Assembly: GCA_049296795.1 (NCBI GenBank)
Contig: JBAQTC010000007.1
Span: 1 to 64,000, forward strand
From: CAXNKH01 sp049296795
Lineage (GTDB): Bacteria; Pseudomonadota; Gammaproteobacteria; Burkholderiales; Burkholderiaceae_C
Length of the DNA: 64,000 nucleotides
Reading direction: 5' to 3'
The stretch's first letter is position 1. Each line of letters begins with the position of its first letter. A program made the translations under genes and the position numbers. Shown piece after piece: positions 1-7,988 of the stretch. The notes below the pieces were generated by a model. It was not told the origin of the DNA. It was given only the letters and a program-made list of their open reading frames with translations, and ran no database searches.

Positions 1-75
1 CGTGCGTTTTGCTATCGCTCGCTCTGAGAGCTTCTCGCGCAAATGCATGCGCCTTATCTTGCCTAAAAGTTCCAT
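1..75 (-). CDS. istA: IS21-family transposase IstA, N-terminal fragment (runs off the window)
   Basis: Twenty-five codons are visible, beginning MELLGKIRRMHLREKL and continuing SERAIAKRT, which matches the start of the helix-turn-helix region of IS21 IstA transposases (usual form KLSxREIARRTGLSRNTV). IstA is the DDE transposase that works with the AAA+ ATPase IstB during insertion. The ATG is supported by an upstream CAGGAG ribosome-binding site about ten bases away. Only the first helix is present here; the catalytic core and istB should lie beyond the left edge. Confidence 0.85.
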   Translation of the reverse strand, partial: MELLGKIRRMHLREKLSERAIAKRT

Positions 76-191
76 GGTGATCACCTTGTTAGTCTCCTGC
101 CCAAAAAGTAGGCAGAGCTAGTAAAACTCCTGGCTCAGTTTTGAATCGGCACAACCCCTATACGTGGCTCAGTATTCGGTCGGCGGCAACA
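1..191 (-). mobile_element. Terminal part of an IS21-family insertion sequence
   Basis: The sequence shows the beginning of an IstA transposase gene reading off the left edge, preceded by a noncoding end with two related copies of a TGGCTCAGT(T/A)TT...TCGGC motif (about 131-150 and 165-191). Repeated motifs at each terminus and a 5'-TG tip are typical of IS21 elements. The tip is placed at 191 because receptor-gene coding homology begins at 192, directly after TGTTG (minus-strand reading). The rest of the element lies outside the window, so its completeness and target duplication cannot be judged. Confidence 0.82.
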
Positions 192-578
192 CTCAGTGGT
201 CAAGTTGATTTCAACATCGACAATCTGGCTACAGCAGCGCCCAATATTCGTGCTGGCAAGCTCAAGGCCCTAGCTGTCACCACCATGACCCGTTCATCGG
301 CTCTCCCGGAGGTGCCGCCCATGGCCGACACCCTCAAGGGATTTGCGGTGGACACTTGGTGGGGCTTGGTCGCCCCGGTCGCCACACCCAAGGAAATCAT
401 CGCCAGACTCAACCAGGCTTTCGTAGCAGCCCTTAACGCACCCGAGACCCGAATCCGCTTTGCCAGTCTGATGGCCGAGCCTGTACCAACCACGCCCGAA
501 GCTTTTGGTGACTTCATGAAGGGCGAACTGGCCAAATACGAACGGGTAGTCAAAGCCTCAGGCGCTCGGGTTGATTAG
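192..578 (+). pseudogene. Bug/TctC-family periplasmic receptor, 3' fragment cut by the IS21 element
   Basis: About 128 residues remain of a protein normally near 320. The fragment starts LSGQVDFNIDN and continues with AGKLKALAVTT and a C-terminal lobe ending FGDFMKGELAKYERVVKASG, all characteristic of tripartite tricarboxylate transporter receptors (TctC/Bug). The signal peptide, the first lobe and most ligand-binding residues are missing. A TTG within the IS end at 141 could in principle start translation, but this would add transposon-derived residues and yield no exported receptor. The gene is therefore read as inactivated. Its ligand is unknown. Confidence 0.85.
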
Positions 579-804
579 TTTTCCCGGATGCAGGTCAGTC
601 GCGCATAACAGCAGGAACTCGCAAGAGATGGAAAACTACCCTTAAGTACAGTTATCCGAAGTTGCTGTTTCAAGCGGTAGGAACCTGCGGTCAATACATC
701 CCGCTGCGCCGTCCAGTCCGACGGCAGTGGGCTCCGCTGAAATTACAGCTGGCTCACTGTTGGAGTCAAAAAACGGTCACCAAGTTGAAAAGGGCGCGCA
801 TCAC
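579..804. other. Intergenic stretch with no recognisable gene
   Basis: This 226-base stretch lies between the cut receptor gene and the convergent glyoxalase II gene. No conserved reading frame, RNA gene, strong hairpin followed by a T run, or repeat was seen. It may include the former downstream region of the receptor gene. Confidence 0.6.
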
Positions 805-1596
805 TCACCAGCTATTGCGCAATTCTCGTAATTTGGTGAAAACGGTCTTGGCATCAGGTTGATCCGGTAGCTCGGGAAAATGTTCGCGCAGCTTGGCGAT
901 CAGGGCGGGGTTGTTCAGGCGCATGAAGCTGTTGAACTCTTTTTCTTGCCCCAGCGTGGTGACGATGGAGCTGGCTGGATCATGGCCACTCACGCGCAGC
1001 AGCAGCTCTTGTGCGGCACTGTTGCCGGGCTCGCGGTTCAGGGTGAACTTGAGGTTGTTCTCGATGTAGTCGTGGCCCGGATAGAGCAAGGTGTTGTCGG
1101 GTAGACGGGCCAGTTGCTCTGCGAAGGTGGCGTACAGGGCGTTCACATTACCGCCGTTGTGGACATTGCCGGCCCCAGCGTTGAACAGCGTGTCGCCCGA
1201 GAACAGCGCGGGTTGTTCGGTGTGCGAGCGCAAGCAGATGTGGCACATCGTGTGGCCGGGTGTGTCTAGGCACTCCAACTCAACGGTCTTTCCAACCTTG
1301 ATCACGTCACCAGCTTGAACGCCCCGATCGACCCCGGAGATCTTGCCGCCCGCCTTATGGTGGGCGATCAGCTTGGCGCCGGTGGCGGCAATCACCTGGG
1401 CATTGCCGCCCGTGTGGTCGTGGTGCTCATGGGTGTTGAGTACCTGGGTGATTTGCCAGCCACGCACCTTGGCGGTGGCCAGGGTTTTCTCGTGATCCAG
1501 CGGATCGATCGCCAGCGCCTGCCCCGTTTCCGGGCAGGCCACCAGGTAGTTGAAGTTGCGGTAAGCGTTACCGGTCCAAATGCGTTCGACAATCAT
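805..1596 (-). CDS. gloB: Hydroxyacylglutathione hydrolase (glyoxalase II)
   Basis: The protein (263 residues from MIVERIWTGN) hydrolyses S-lactoylglutathione to lactate and glutathione, the second step of cytosolic methylglyoxal detoxification. It shows the dinuclear metal motif THEHHDHTGGN, then LDTPGHT, FSGDTLFNAGAGN and YPGHDYIENNLKF, in glyoxalase II order, and a C-terminal HAGH-type segment (NSFMRLNNP). Length matches the family. A longer in-frame start at 1650 adds 18 residues that do not look like the family, so the ATG at 1596 is preferred although its ribosome-binding site is weak. It is the last gene of a minus-strand run. The MBL-fold gene upstream is a different subfamily, not a duplicate. 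Confidence 0.9.
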   Translation of the reverse strand: MIVERIWTGNAYRNFNYLVACPETGQALAIDPLDHEKTLATAKVRGWQITQVLNTHEHHDHTGGNAQVIAATGAKLIAHHKAGGKISGVDRGVQAGDVIKVGKTVELECLDTPGHTMCHICLRSHTEQPALFSGDTLFNAGAGNVHNGGNVNALYATFAEQLARLPDNTLLYPGHDYIENNLKFTLNREPGNSAAQELLLRVSGHDPASSIVTTLGQEKEFNSFMRLNNPALIAKLREHFPELPDQPDAKTVFTKLRELRNSW

Positions 1597-1654
1597 GATG
1601 TTTTGTGGGACAGACCATAGCCTCACGTAGTTGGCCAGCTCTGTCCCCAATAGT

Positions 1655-2509
1655 TTAGAACTCGACGGTTTGGCCTTCTGTGATCGGAACCACGCGGGTT
1701 GAGCTGCCTTTCATGGCTTCGGCGAACTCGGCAAAAGTACCCTTGGTCATGGGGTTGGAGCCATAGTGCATGGCGATCACGTTTTTGGACTTGACCCAGG
1801 TACGCATGGCGAAAGCTGCGTCTGCCGGGTCCATGGTGAAGTTGCCGCCAATCGGAATCAGCACCAGATCGGGCTTGTAGTGCTCGCTGATGAATTGCAT
1901 GTCACCAAACAGACCGGTGTCTCCCATGTGCCAGATTTTGAAACCGTTTTCCAGCTGAATGATGTAGCCCACGGCTTCACCGGCAGGGTGCGATTCGTTC
2001 TTGTCGGTGGCGGGATTTTTCCAAACCAACAGGTTGGAGTGCTCGGCTTTGACGGCAGTGACCTTGATGCCTGGCAGCGGCAACACATGGCCCGATTTGT
2101 TGAAACGATGTGTCAGCTCAGCGGGCAAGATGCCCAGCGTGACCAGCGGCGTAACCATGTCGGCCGGGCCGTAAAGTTTGGTTTTATTGAGCTTGGCAAT
2201 GGCGGGCGCGTCGCCAATGTGATCGACATGGGCGTGCGTCACCAGCAGCAAGTCCACTTTACCCAGGGCCGACAGGTCGGTCTTGTAAGGGGCAGGTGCT
2301 TTGGGTCCGCCCGACAGCCAAGGATCGATCACGATGGTTTGGCCACCTGGGGTTTTGATGCGCCAGGCTGCCTGGCCGAGCCACAGCAGTTCGGTTTTGC
2401 CGCTCACGGCAGGAGTTCCGGTGGCGGTCTGGGCTTGAGAGACGGGGATGATTAACAGGGCAGCCAGCGCAACAGCGGTTTGGAGTTTGATCAAGCGGGT
2501 GAATTTCAT
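1655..2509 (-). CDS. Exported metal-dependent hydrolase, metallo-beta-lactamase fold (UPF0173-like)
   Basis: About 284 residues. A signal peptide is visible (basic start, hydrophobic core, cleavage near SQAQT), so the enzyme probably acts in the periplasm. The mature part has LLWLGQAAWRI, IVIDPWLSG, the metal motif VTHAHVDHIGD, KAEHS, a late WHMGDTGLFGD and IAMHYGS, the pattern of the UPF0173/YtkL/UlaG-like branch of the MBL superfamily. The substrate is not known. Two adjacent ATGs (2512 and 2509) follow AGGA; the second has the better spacing. It sits between a tautomerase and glyoxalase II gene on the same strand, perhaps cotranscribed. Confidence 0.8.
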   Translation of the reverse strand: MKFTRLIKLQTAVALAALLIIPVSQAQTATGTPAVSGKTELLWLGQAAWRIKTPGGQTIVIDPWLSGGPKAPAPYKTDLSALGKVDLLLVTHAHVDHIGDAPAIAKLNKTKLYGPADMVTPLVTLGILPAELTHRFNKSGHVLPLPGIKVTAVKAEHSNLLVWKNPATDKNESHPAGEAVGYIIQLENGFKIWHMGDTGLFGDMQFISEHYKPDLVLIPIGGNFTMDPADAAFAMRTWVKSKNVIAMHYGSNPMTKGTFAEFAEAMKGSSTRVVPITEGQTVEF

Positions 2510-2579
2510 CATAGGTTCCTTGATGGCGTTGAAAGTTTGAAGCACCTGGTTTCTGGGTTCTATACAGCAGGAGAAAACG

Positions 2580-2777
2580 TCAATTTTTTGGGGGCCGCTC
2601 ACTGAAGAGAACGCCACCTTTGGCTTTGTGATGTTTGGGTGCCTCAACCAGCTGAACCGTGACAGATTGAGCTTCGACCTCAAAGTTTTTCACCACGGCC
2701 GCCGTGATGTCGAGCAGCAATCCGCGTTTTTGCTCAGGGCTGCGACCCTCGGCTGCGTAAACATAAACTTCTGGCAT
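2580..2777 (-). CDS. 4-oxalocrotonate tautomerase family protein
   Basis: A 65-residue protein beginning MPEVYVYAAEGRSPEQKRGL; after removal of Met the N-terminal proline is the catalytic base of this family, which moves protons in unsaturated keto acids during aromatic breakdown. An arginine-containing first helix and a VTVQLVEAP strand fit the beta-alpha-beta fold. The start is fixed by AGGAG just upstream and by the need for Pro at position 2; a longer frame upstream is not family-like. It lies 43 bases after an FAH-family hydrolase gene, and together they suggest a meta-cleavage-type or related keto-acid pathway. The exact substrate is uncertain. Confidence 0.85.
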   Translation of the reverse strand: MPEVYVYAAEGRSPEQKRGLLLDITAAVVKNFEVEAQSVTVQLVEAPKHHKAKGGVLFSERPPKN

Positions 2778-2820
2778 GGCTTCTCCTGATTGAGTGATGT
2801 AAATTGGGTCTTGATAAATC

Positions 2821-3660
2821 TCATTCTGCCACGACCGTGTTGCGCAACAGACCAATCCTAGAGATCTCAACTTCCAGCGTGTCGCCGGGCTTCATCCATA
2901 GCGGTGGGGTACGGGCAAAGCCAACGCCTTCGGGCGTACCGGTGGCGATCACGTCGCCCGGGGCCAGCGGCGTGATGGCCGAGAGGTAGCTGATGATGGT
3001 GGGGATGTCGAAAATCAGGTCGTCGGTTTTGCTGTGCTGGACTTCGACGCCATTGAGTCGGGTACGCAAATCGAGTTGGGTTGGGTCGCCCACTTCGTCG
3101 GCGCTCACCAGCCAGGGGCCAAAGCTGCCGCTGGCAAAAAAATTCTTGCCCACGCTCAAGCAGTGCTTGAACTGGTAGTCCCGAATGCTGCCATCCATCA
3201 GGATCGAATAAGCAGCAATGTGCGAGAGCGCATCTTCGGCCCGAATGTGCCGACCGCCCTTGCCAATGACCAGCGCCAGTTCGCCTTCGAAGTCGAAGTC
3301 GGTCGAGACTGAAGGCCGAACCAGTGCAGCCCCATGGCCCACTAACGAACGCTTGTTGCGCAAAAAAGTGCTGGGGAAATCGGGCAGCTTCAGATTGCCT
3401 TCGGCCACATGCCCCTTGTAGTTGCGTCCAATGCAGAAAAAATTGTCGGCATCGGGCAGGGGCGTGCTCAATTGCACCTGGCTTAAATGGAAATCAGGTT
3501 GGGCTGCAGCTGCGGCCTGTTTCAGTTCATCAAGGGCATGGGCAGCCAAGGCGCACAGCAAGGTCGGGTAGGGCGTTCGCGTAGCCAGATCAACCACGCC
3601 GGCGTCCTGCACTGCGCCATAACTGGTGCGTCCGTCAACGGTATAACTCGCCAATTTCAT
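2821..3660 (-). CDS. Fumarylacetoacetate hydrolase family protein
   Basis: The 279-residue protein has the FAH fold signature: GRNYKGHVAEGN, then DFEGELALVIGKGGR (acidic metal ligands), DGSIRDYQFK, KNFFASGSFGPWLV, and the C-terminal ATGTPEGVGFARTPP followed by MKPGDTLEVEI. Members hydrolyse or decarboxylate beta-diketo acids or hydrate 2-oxo-dienoates and need Mg2+ or Ca2+. The usual ND(V/T)S before RDxQ is altered to MDGS, so substrate inference is weak. It is placed 29 bases downstream of a TcuA-like flavoprotein gene and before a tautomerase gene, likely one transcript. Confidence 0.85.
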   Translation of the reverse strand: MKLASYTVDGRTSYGAVQDAGVVDLATRTPYPTLLCALAAHALDELKQAAAAAQPDFHLSQVQLSTPLPDADNFFCIGRNYKGHVAEGNLKLPDFPSTFLRNKRSLVGHGAALVRPSVSTDFDFEGELALVIGKGGRHIRAEDALSHIAAYSILMDGSIRDYQFKHCLSVGKNFFASGSFGPWLVSADEVGDPTQLDLRTRLNGVEVQHSKTDDLIFDIPTIISYLSAITPLAPGDVIATGTPEGVGFARTPPLWMKPGDTLEVEISRIGLLRNTVVAE

Positions 3661-3689
3661 GGGGATTTTCTTTCGGGTGTTTGCGTGGC

Positions 3690-5069
3690 TTAAAGCGCTG
3701 AAACTGCATGGTCACCGGCGATTCGGCCATAAACCAGGGCGCGCAACATGGCCACTGCGTTCGGGGCGGTACCGTAAAAATGACCGGTGATTTCACCTGC
3801 GGCATAGAGGCCGTGAATCGGTCCCTCAGCGCCCAGAACCCTGGCCTGGATATCGGTTTGAATGCCGCCAAAAGTATAGGCCAGTGCGCCCACCAGCGGC
3901 CAAGCCAGAAAAGGCGCTTGGACCAGCGGACGGGCCCAGTTGGACTTGGTGGGGTGCAATGCAGGAGCGCAAGCCAGCCCATCTTTTTGAGTGGCATCAA
4001 AGCCTGAACAATCCGGCGGACAGGACGCGTTGTAGGCATCAACCGTGGCGCTCAGACACGTGCGCTCAATGCCGAGTTGGTCGGCCAACTCGTTCAAGGA
4101 GTTAGCCTGTAGTGGCGCGACTTCAGATCGGATAGCCCGAGCGTAGTCGGCGATGTCGAACAGCTTGGCATCCAGGATGGCGTAGGCTTGTCGACCTGGA
4201 AGCGAACAGTGCAGTGCCCGGGCGAATGTCTCCCAGGTTTCGTGGACCAGTCCGGCGCCTTCATCAAAAAAACGCTGGCCCTGCTGGTTCACCACGATAC
4301 CGTAGGGGTAGACCAAAACGATGGGGGCTGATGCCGTGCTGCGGGCGTCAACTGGTTCGGCATGCATGCCGCGCCAGTCACCCGAAGCTTGGGCGCCGAT
4401 CTGCAGCGCTGCCGCGATGCCAGAGCCGTCATTGAATACGGTTCCGGGTGCTATCAGCCTGAATTGATCAGCCCCGGGTCCGAAGTGTTGATTGAGAAGT
4501 TCAACGTGGCCCTGGAATCCGCCGCAAGCCAGCACGACCGTATCGCAGTCCAGGGTTTCAGCCCCGGAGCCAAGGGCGACGCCACAGATTCGTCCCGCTT
4601 TCAGCTGCAGACTATGAAGTTTGCAGCCATAGCGAAAGTCCACCCCAGCTGCTTTGGCTTGGCGATAGAGAGCCTCGATCAGGGCGACACCACCGCCGAT
4701 GGGTTGAATGCGCGCCGGCCCGCGCGCTAAGTAGTAGGGCGGTTGGTGAAAAACGACGCCCTGTTCTTGTAGCCAGCGTGCGGTCGCCGGTGCTTGGGCT
4801 GCGAGGTTGTCAAAATAGGCTCGGTCGGCCCGCCCTCCAGATTGCAACATGATCTCGTCAACAAAAGACGGATCCATCGCTTCGCTGGTACGCATGCGGA
4901 TATAGGACGGACTCCAGCGACTGTTGCCACCCCACTGGGTGGCACTGGCACGTTCAATGACCGTGATCTTGACCGACGCTCCACGTTCATGTGCTGACTG
5001 GGCCGCTGTTAGGGCTGCGCTCAAGCCTGCCGCTCCGTGACCGATCACGACGATGTGGTGCTGTGCCAT
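3690..5069 (-). CDS. tcuA: FAD-dependent tricarballylate dehydrogenase-like flavoprotein
   Basis: A 459-residue cytosolic flavoprotein of the fumarate reductase/succinate dehydrogenase superfamily. It begins with a dinucleotide-binding motif IVVIGHGAAGLSAAL, followed by ATQWGGNSRWSPSYIRM, VVLACGGFQGH in the middle, and a C-terminal FGGIQTDIQARVLG...GLYAAGEITGHFYG. This layout is that of TcuA, which oxidises tricarballylate to cis-aconitate, and of related 3-oxosteroid or fumarate reductases. Start MAQHHIVV was chosen because the FAD motif must lie near the N terminus. No tcuB is adjacent, which TcuA normally uses for electron transfer, so the substrate is not proven. A Bug receptor gene is divergent 70 bases away. 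Confidence 0.7.
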   Translation of the reverse strand: MAQHHIVVIGHGAAGLSAALTAAQSAHERGASVKITVIERASATQWGGNSRWSPSYIRMRTSEAMDPSFVDEIMLQSGGRADRAYFDNLAAQAPATARWLQEQGVVFHQPPYYLARGPARIQPIGGGVALIEALYRQAKAAGVDFRYGCKLHSLQLKAGRICGVALGSGAETLDCDTVVLACGGFQGHVELLNQHFGPGADQFRLIAPGTVFNDGSGIAAALQIGAQASGDWRGMHAEPVDARSTASAPIVLVYPYGIVVNQQGQRFFDEGAGLVHETWETFARALHCSLPGRQAYAILDAKLFDIADYARAIRSEVAPLQANSLNELADQLGIERTCLSATVDAYNASCPPDCSGFDATQKDGLACAPALHPTKSNWARPLVQAPFLAWPLVGALAYTFGGIQTDIQARVLGAEGPIHGLYAAGEITGHFYGTAPNAVAMLRALVYGRIAGDHAVSAL

Positions 5070-5139
5070 TCGATGGTGTGGGGTGTTTGGGGTCGAGTTG
5101 CCGGCACAATATAGCAGGACATCAATTGGAGAATCCCCT

Positions 5140-6108
5140 ATGAAACAGACACGCACAATTTTGATCGGCCTGGCGCTGTACGGACTGACAGCGCTGACCC
5201 AGGCTCAGACTTTTCCTTCCCGGCCGATTACGCTCACGGTGCCGGTGGCGCCGGGTGGAATCCTCGACACGGTGGCGCGCATGATTGCACCGGATATGAG
5301 CCGCACGCTGGGGCAGACCGTGATCGTCGAAAACAAGCCCGGCGCCAGCGGCAATATTGCTGCAGCCCAAGTGGCGCGGCTTAAACCGGATGGGCATACC
5401 TTATTGGTTGGGTATTCGATGTTCCACGTTGGCAATCCGTCGATGTTTCCCAATCTGCAGTGGGATCCGATCAGAGACTTTGCATCGGTCAGCATGCTGG
5501 TGGTGGCGCCGCATGTGATTGCCGTCAACCCGGCAGTGCCGGCGCACTCGCTCAAAGAGTTGGTGCAGTTGGCTCAAGCCCGTCCCGGCAAGCTGTCTTA
5601 CGCCTCCCCGGGCAGCGGCTCGGTGCCGCATGTCGGGATGGAATTGTTCAAGCAACAAAACCAGCTGTTTGTGGTCCACATTCCGTACAAAGGCGCGGGC
5701 CCGGCGATGCAGGACGTGATTGGCGGCACGGTCGATATGACGATCGCCACACCGCCTTCGCTCATGAGCTTTGTCCAGGCGGGTCGCTTGCGGGCCTTGG
5801 CCGTTGCGGCCAAAGAGCGCCACCCACTGTTGCCCAACGTGCCGACTACTGCAGAGGCGGGTTACCCCAAGTTCGAACTCGAAGCCTGGGTCGCGCTGTT
5901 CGCACCGGCGGGAACACCTGGTGAAGCGGTCAATAAATTGGCGGCAGCGGCCCAGGCAGCTCTGCGATCGCCGGAAGTCCAAGAAAAAGTCAAAACAATT
6001 GGAGTCGCCGTTCGGTATCTGCCACCGACAGAACTTGATCGGGTGGTCCGCTCAGATCTGGCGTATTGGTCCAAAGTGATTCGAGAAGCGCGCATCACAG
6101 CCGATTGA
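5140..6108 (+). CDS. Bug-family (TctC) periplasmic substrate-binding protein
   Basis: The 322-residue protein has a cleavable signal (MKQTRTILIGLALYGLTALTQAQ) and then FPSRPITLTVPVAPGGILDTVARM, VENKPGASGNIAA and FVVHIPYKGAGPAMQDVIGGTVDMT, the classic Bug order. Such proteins bind carboxylates or other small anions and feed TctAB permeases. Neither tctA nor tctB is nearby, as is common for orphan Bug genes in Burkholderiales. It is divergent from the TcuA-like gene, so its ligand could be the substrate of that enzyme; this is inference. The start follows a TTGGAGAA site. Confidence 0.92.
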   Translation: MKQTRTILIGLALYGLTALTQAQTFPSRPITLTVPVAPGGILDTVARMIAPDMSRTLGQTVIVENKPGASGNIAAAQVARLKPDGHTLLVGYSMFHVGNPSMFPNLQWDPIRDFASVSMLVVAPHVIAVNPAVPAHSLKELVQLAQARPGKLSYASPGSGSVPHVGMELFKQQNQLFVVHIPYKGAGPAMQDVIGGTVDMTIATPPSLMSFVQAGRLRALAVAAKERHPLLPNVPTTAEAGYPKFELEAWVALFAPAGTPGEAVNKLAAAAQAALRSPEVQEKVKTIGVAVRYLPPTELDRVVRSDLAYWSKVIREARITAD

Positions 6109-6138
6109 AACTTGGCGCAACAGCCTGAGGGGTGTGGT

Positions 6139-7086
6139 TCAGAAGCCGTATAAAGCGGCTGGGTTGTCCACCAACACTTGTTGACGCAAGCCTTCGTCGC
6201 TGACCCAGTCGCTCAACAGATCGCAAAGGTCAGCGTCGTGGGGCATGGTTCCCTTGACCATGACATGAGGCCAGTCGCTGCCCCACAACAAACGTTTGGG
6301 GTTGGCTTGGAGCAAGGCTGCGGCAAACGGGGCCACATCGGCATAAGGGGGTGCGCTGTGCTGAGAAATTCGATAAGGCCCGGTCAGTTTGACCCAGGCC
6401 TGGCCTTCGCGCATCAGCGCCAGCAGGTTTTGGAACCCTGTGTCGGCTACCGAGTGGTGGCAGGGGACGTAACCCAGGTGGCCAAATACCAGGGGTACCG
6501 GCAACCGGCCCAGGGTCTGCGCCAGCGTGGGAAATTCGTTGACATGCATCAGCAATTCCAAATGCCATCCCAGCGCTGCAATGCGTTGGGCCAAGCTCGT
6601 CAACTCGGCCACGGGCAGGCTGCCTTTGGCCTGTGCCAGATCAACAATATTGCAGCGCAGGCCGCGTACACCGGCACCATGCAAACGCTCCAGTTCCTTG
6701 TCACTCAGCTGCGGGCTGACAACAGCAACACCGCGCAAATGCAGCGGGTCGGTGGCCAGAGCCGCAATCAAGGCGCGGTTGTCTTCGGCATAAACACTGG
6801 GCTGGACCAGCACGGCGCGCTGTACCCCCAAGCTGTGCAACAGGGCGCGGTAGTTCGGCAGCAGGGCATCGGGCGGGGTGTAGATGCGCTGCTGGGCATA
6901 GGGGTAGGCCAGTGCTGGGCCGCAAATATGGGCGTGGCAATCGGTGCTGCCCGCAGGCAAGCCCAAAGCCGGACGCCGCAGATTGGCGTCAGGGGCTTGG
7001 CATAGAGGGGCTTTACTGGGGTTCAAGCCGAGCGAGCTTGGCAATTTTTTGGAATTTTGCAACTTCAATGCGAACAAATTTTTCAA
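6139..7086 (-). CDS. Amidohydrolase-2 family hydrolase (LigI/2-pyrone-4,6-dicarboxylate lactonase-like)
   Basis: A TIM-barrel hydrolase with metal-binding motifs DCHAHICGP, LLMHVNEFPTL, FGHLGYVPCHH and LLWGSDWPHV, resembling 2-pyrone-4,6-dicarboxylate hydrolase and related lactonases of aromatic degradation. The best ATG (7086) lies 74 bases inside the upstream Bug gene, an unusually long overlap; family homology begins only around residue 47, so a later non-ATG start (for example TTG at 7026) is possible. It is the last gene after a TRAP system and two Bug receptors and probably acts on the imported compound or its product. Confidence 0.8.
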   Translation of the reverse strand: MKNLFALKLQNSKKLPSSLGLNPSKAPLCQAPDANLRRPALGLPAGSTDCHAHICGPALAYPYAQQRIYTPPDALLPNYRALLHSLGVQRAVLVQPSVYAEDNRALIAALATDPLHLRGVAVVSPQLSDKELERLHGAGVRGLRCNIVDLAQAKGSLPVAELTSLAQRIAALGWHLELLMHVNEFPTLAQTLGRLPVPLVFGHLGYVPCHHSVADTGFQNLLALMREGQAWVKLTGPYRISQHSAPPYADVAPFAAALLQANPKRLLWGSDWPHVMVKGTMPHDADLCDLLSDWVSDEGLRQQVLVDNPAALYGF

Positions 7087-7966
7087 ATTCTTCGCTTGTC
7101 AAGTGCTGGTAAGCCATTCCTAGCTTGACATAAGCGGCCTTGATCTCTGGATCTTGCAAGGAACGGTTGATGTCGGCATTAATTTTCTTCACGATGGTGA
7201 CGGGGGTGGAGAAAGGTGCCCAGACGCCAAACCACAGGCCGATGTCGAAATTGGGGTGACCCTGTTCGGCAATGGTGGTCAATTCGGGCGCCGCATCGGA
7301 GCGGGTGTTGCTGGTGATGCCCAATACCCGCAGCTTGCCCCCTTTGACCTGGGCGATGGCGGCGTTAAGTGGCGCCATGTAGAAAGCGGTACGCCCGGTC
7401 ATCGAATCCTGAATCGCTTCGGGCGAGCCTTTGTAAGGGATGTGCAGCATTTCGATCCCCGCGCTTTGTGTGAAGTATTCGGCGGTCAAATGGGTCGAGC
7501 TCCCTAATCCGGCAGATGCATAGGGAATGGAGCCGGGTTTGTCTTTGGCGGCGCTGATCAGGTCTTTCAGCGTCTTGTATGGGCCATCAGGCGAGGTCAC
7601 CATGACGTAAGGCGTTGTTCCCAAAGTGCTCACTTCGACCAAGCCCTTGGCCGGGTCGTAAGGCAGCTTCTTGTAAATCGCCGGGTTGGCGGCGTAAGAG
7701 GCCGACTGCAGCAGCAAGGTGTAGCCGTCGGGTGTTGCGTTGGCCACAAAACCGGTTCCGATCAGACCACCGGCACCCGGTTTATTTTCAACCAGCACGG
7801 GCTGCTTCCACGTCTCCGTGAGGTGTTTAGCAAGGATGCGGGCGACAATATCTGCTCCTGAACCGGCGGTCAGGGGGACGACCAGCTTGACCGGACGATC
7901 TGGGAAAGTTTGCGCGCCGACCGCCGTGGCCAACAACAGAAGTGAGATAAGTAAATTTTTTTTCAT
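7013..7966 (-). CDS. Bug-family (TctC) periplasmic substrate-binding protein
   Basis: The 317-residue receptor begins MKKNLLISLLLLATAVGAQ, a signal peptide, followed by FPDRPVKLVVPLTAGSGADIVARI, VENKPGAGGLIGT and MLHIPYKGSPEAIQDSMTGRT, all family hallmarks. A longer frame to 8146 is overlap with the preceding gene. It is the second of two tandem Bug genes, only 22 bases after the first, and overlaps the amidohydrolase start. Sequence differs clearly from its neighbour, so the two are old paralogues rather than a recent duplication. Ligand unknown; transport partner TctAB is not encoded here. Confidence 0.92.
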   Translation of the reverse strand: MKKNLLISLLLLATAVGAQTFPDRPVKLVVPLTAGSGADIVARILAKHLTETWKQPVLVENKPGAGGLIGTGFVANATPDGYTLLLQSASYAANPAIYKKLPYDPAKGLVEVSTLGTTPYVMVTSPDGPYKTLKDLISAAKDKPGSIPYASAGLGSSTHLTAEYFTQSAGIEMLHIPYKGSPEAIQDSMTGRTAFYMAPLNAAIAQVKGGKLRVLGITSNTRSDAAPELTTIAEQGHPNFDIGLWFGVWAPFSTPVTIVKKINADINRSLQDPEIKAAYVKLGMAYQHLTSEEFEKFVRIEVAKFQKIAKLARLEPQ

Positions 7967-7988
7967 GAGGTTTCTCGGTGGTCGTGGT

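Noticed and set aside
141..191. TTG start for the cut Bug gene within the IS end
   Set aside because: It would translate transposon-end sequence and lacks any signal peptide; the fragment is treated as a pseudogene.
1766..2455. Open frame of 229 codons opposite the MBL-fold hydrolase gene
   Set aside because: Shadow of a clear gene on the other strand; composition typical of an antisense frame.
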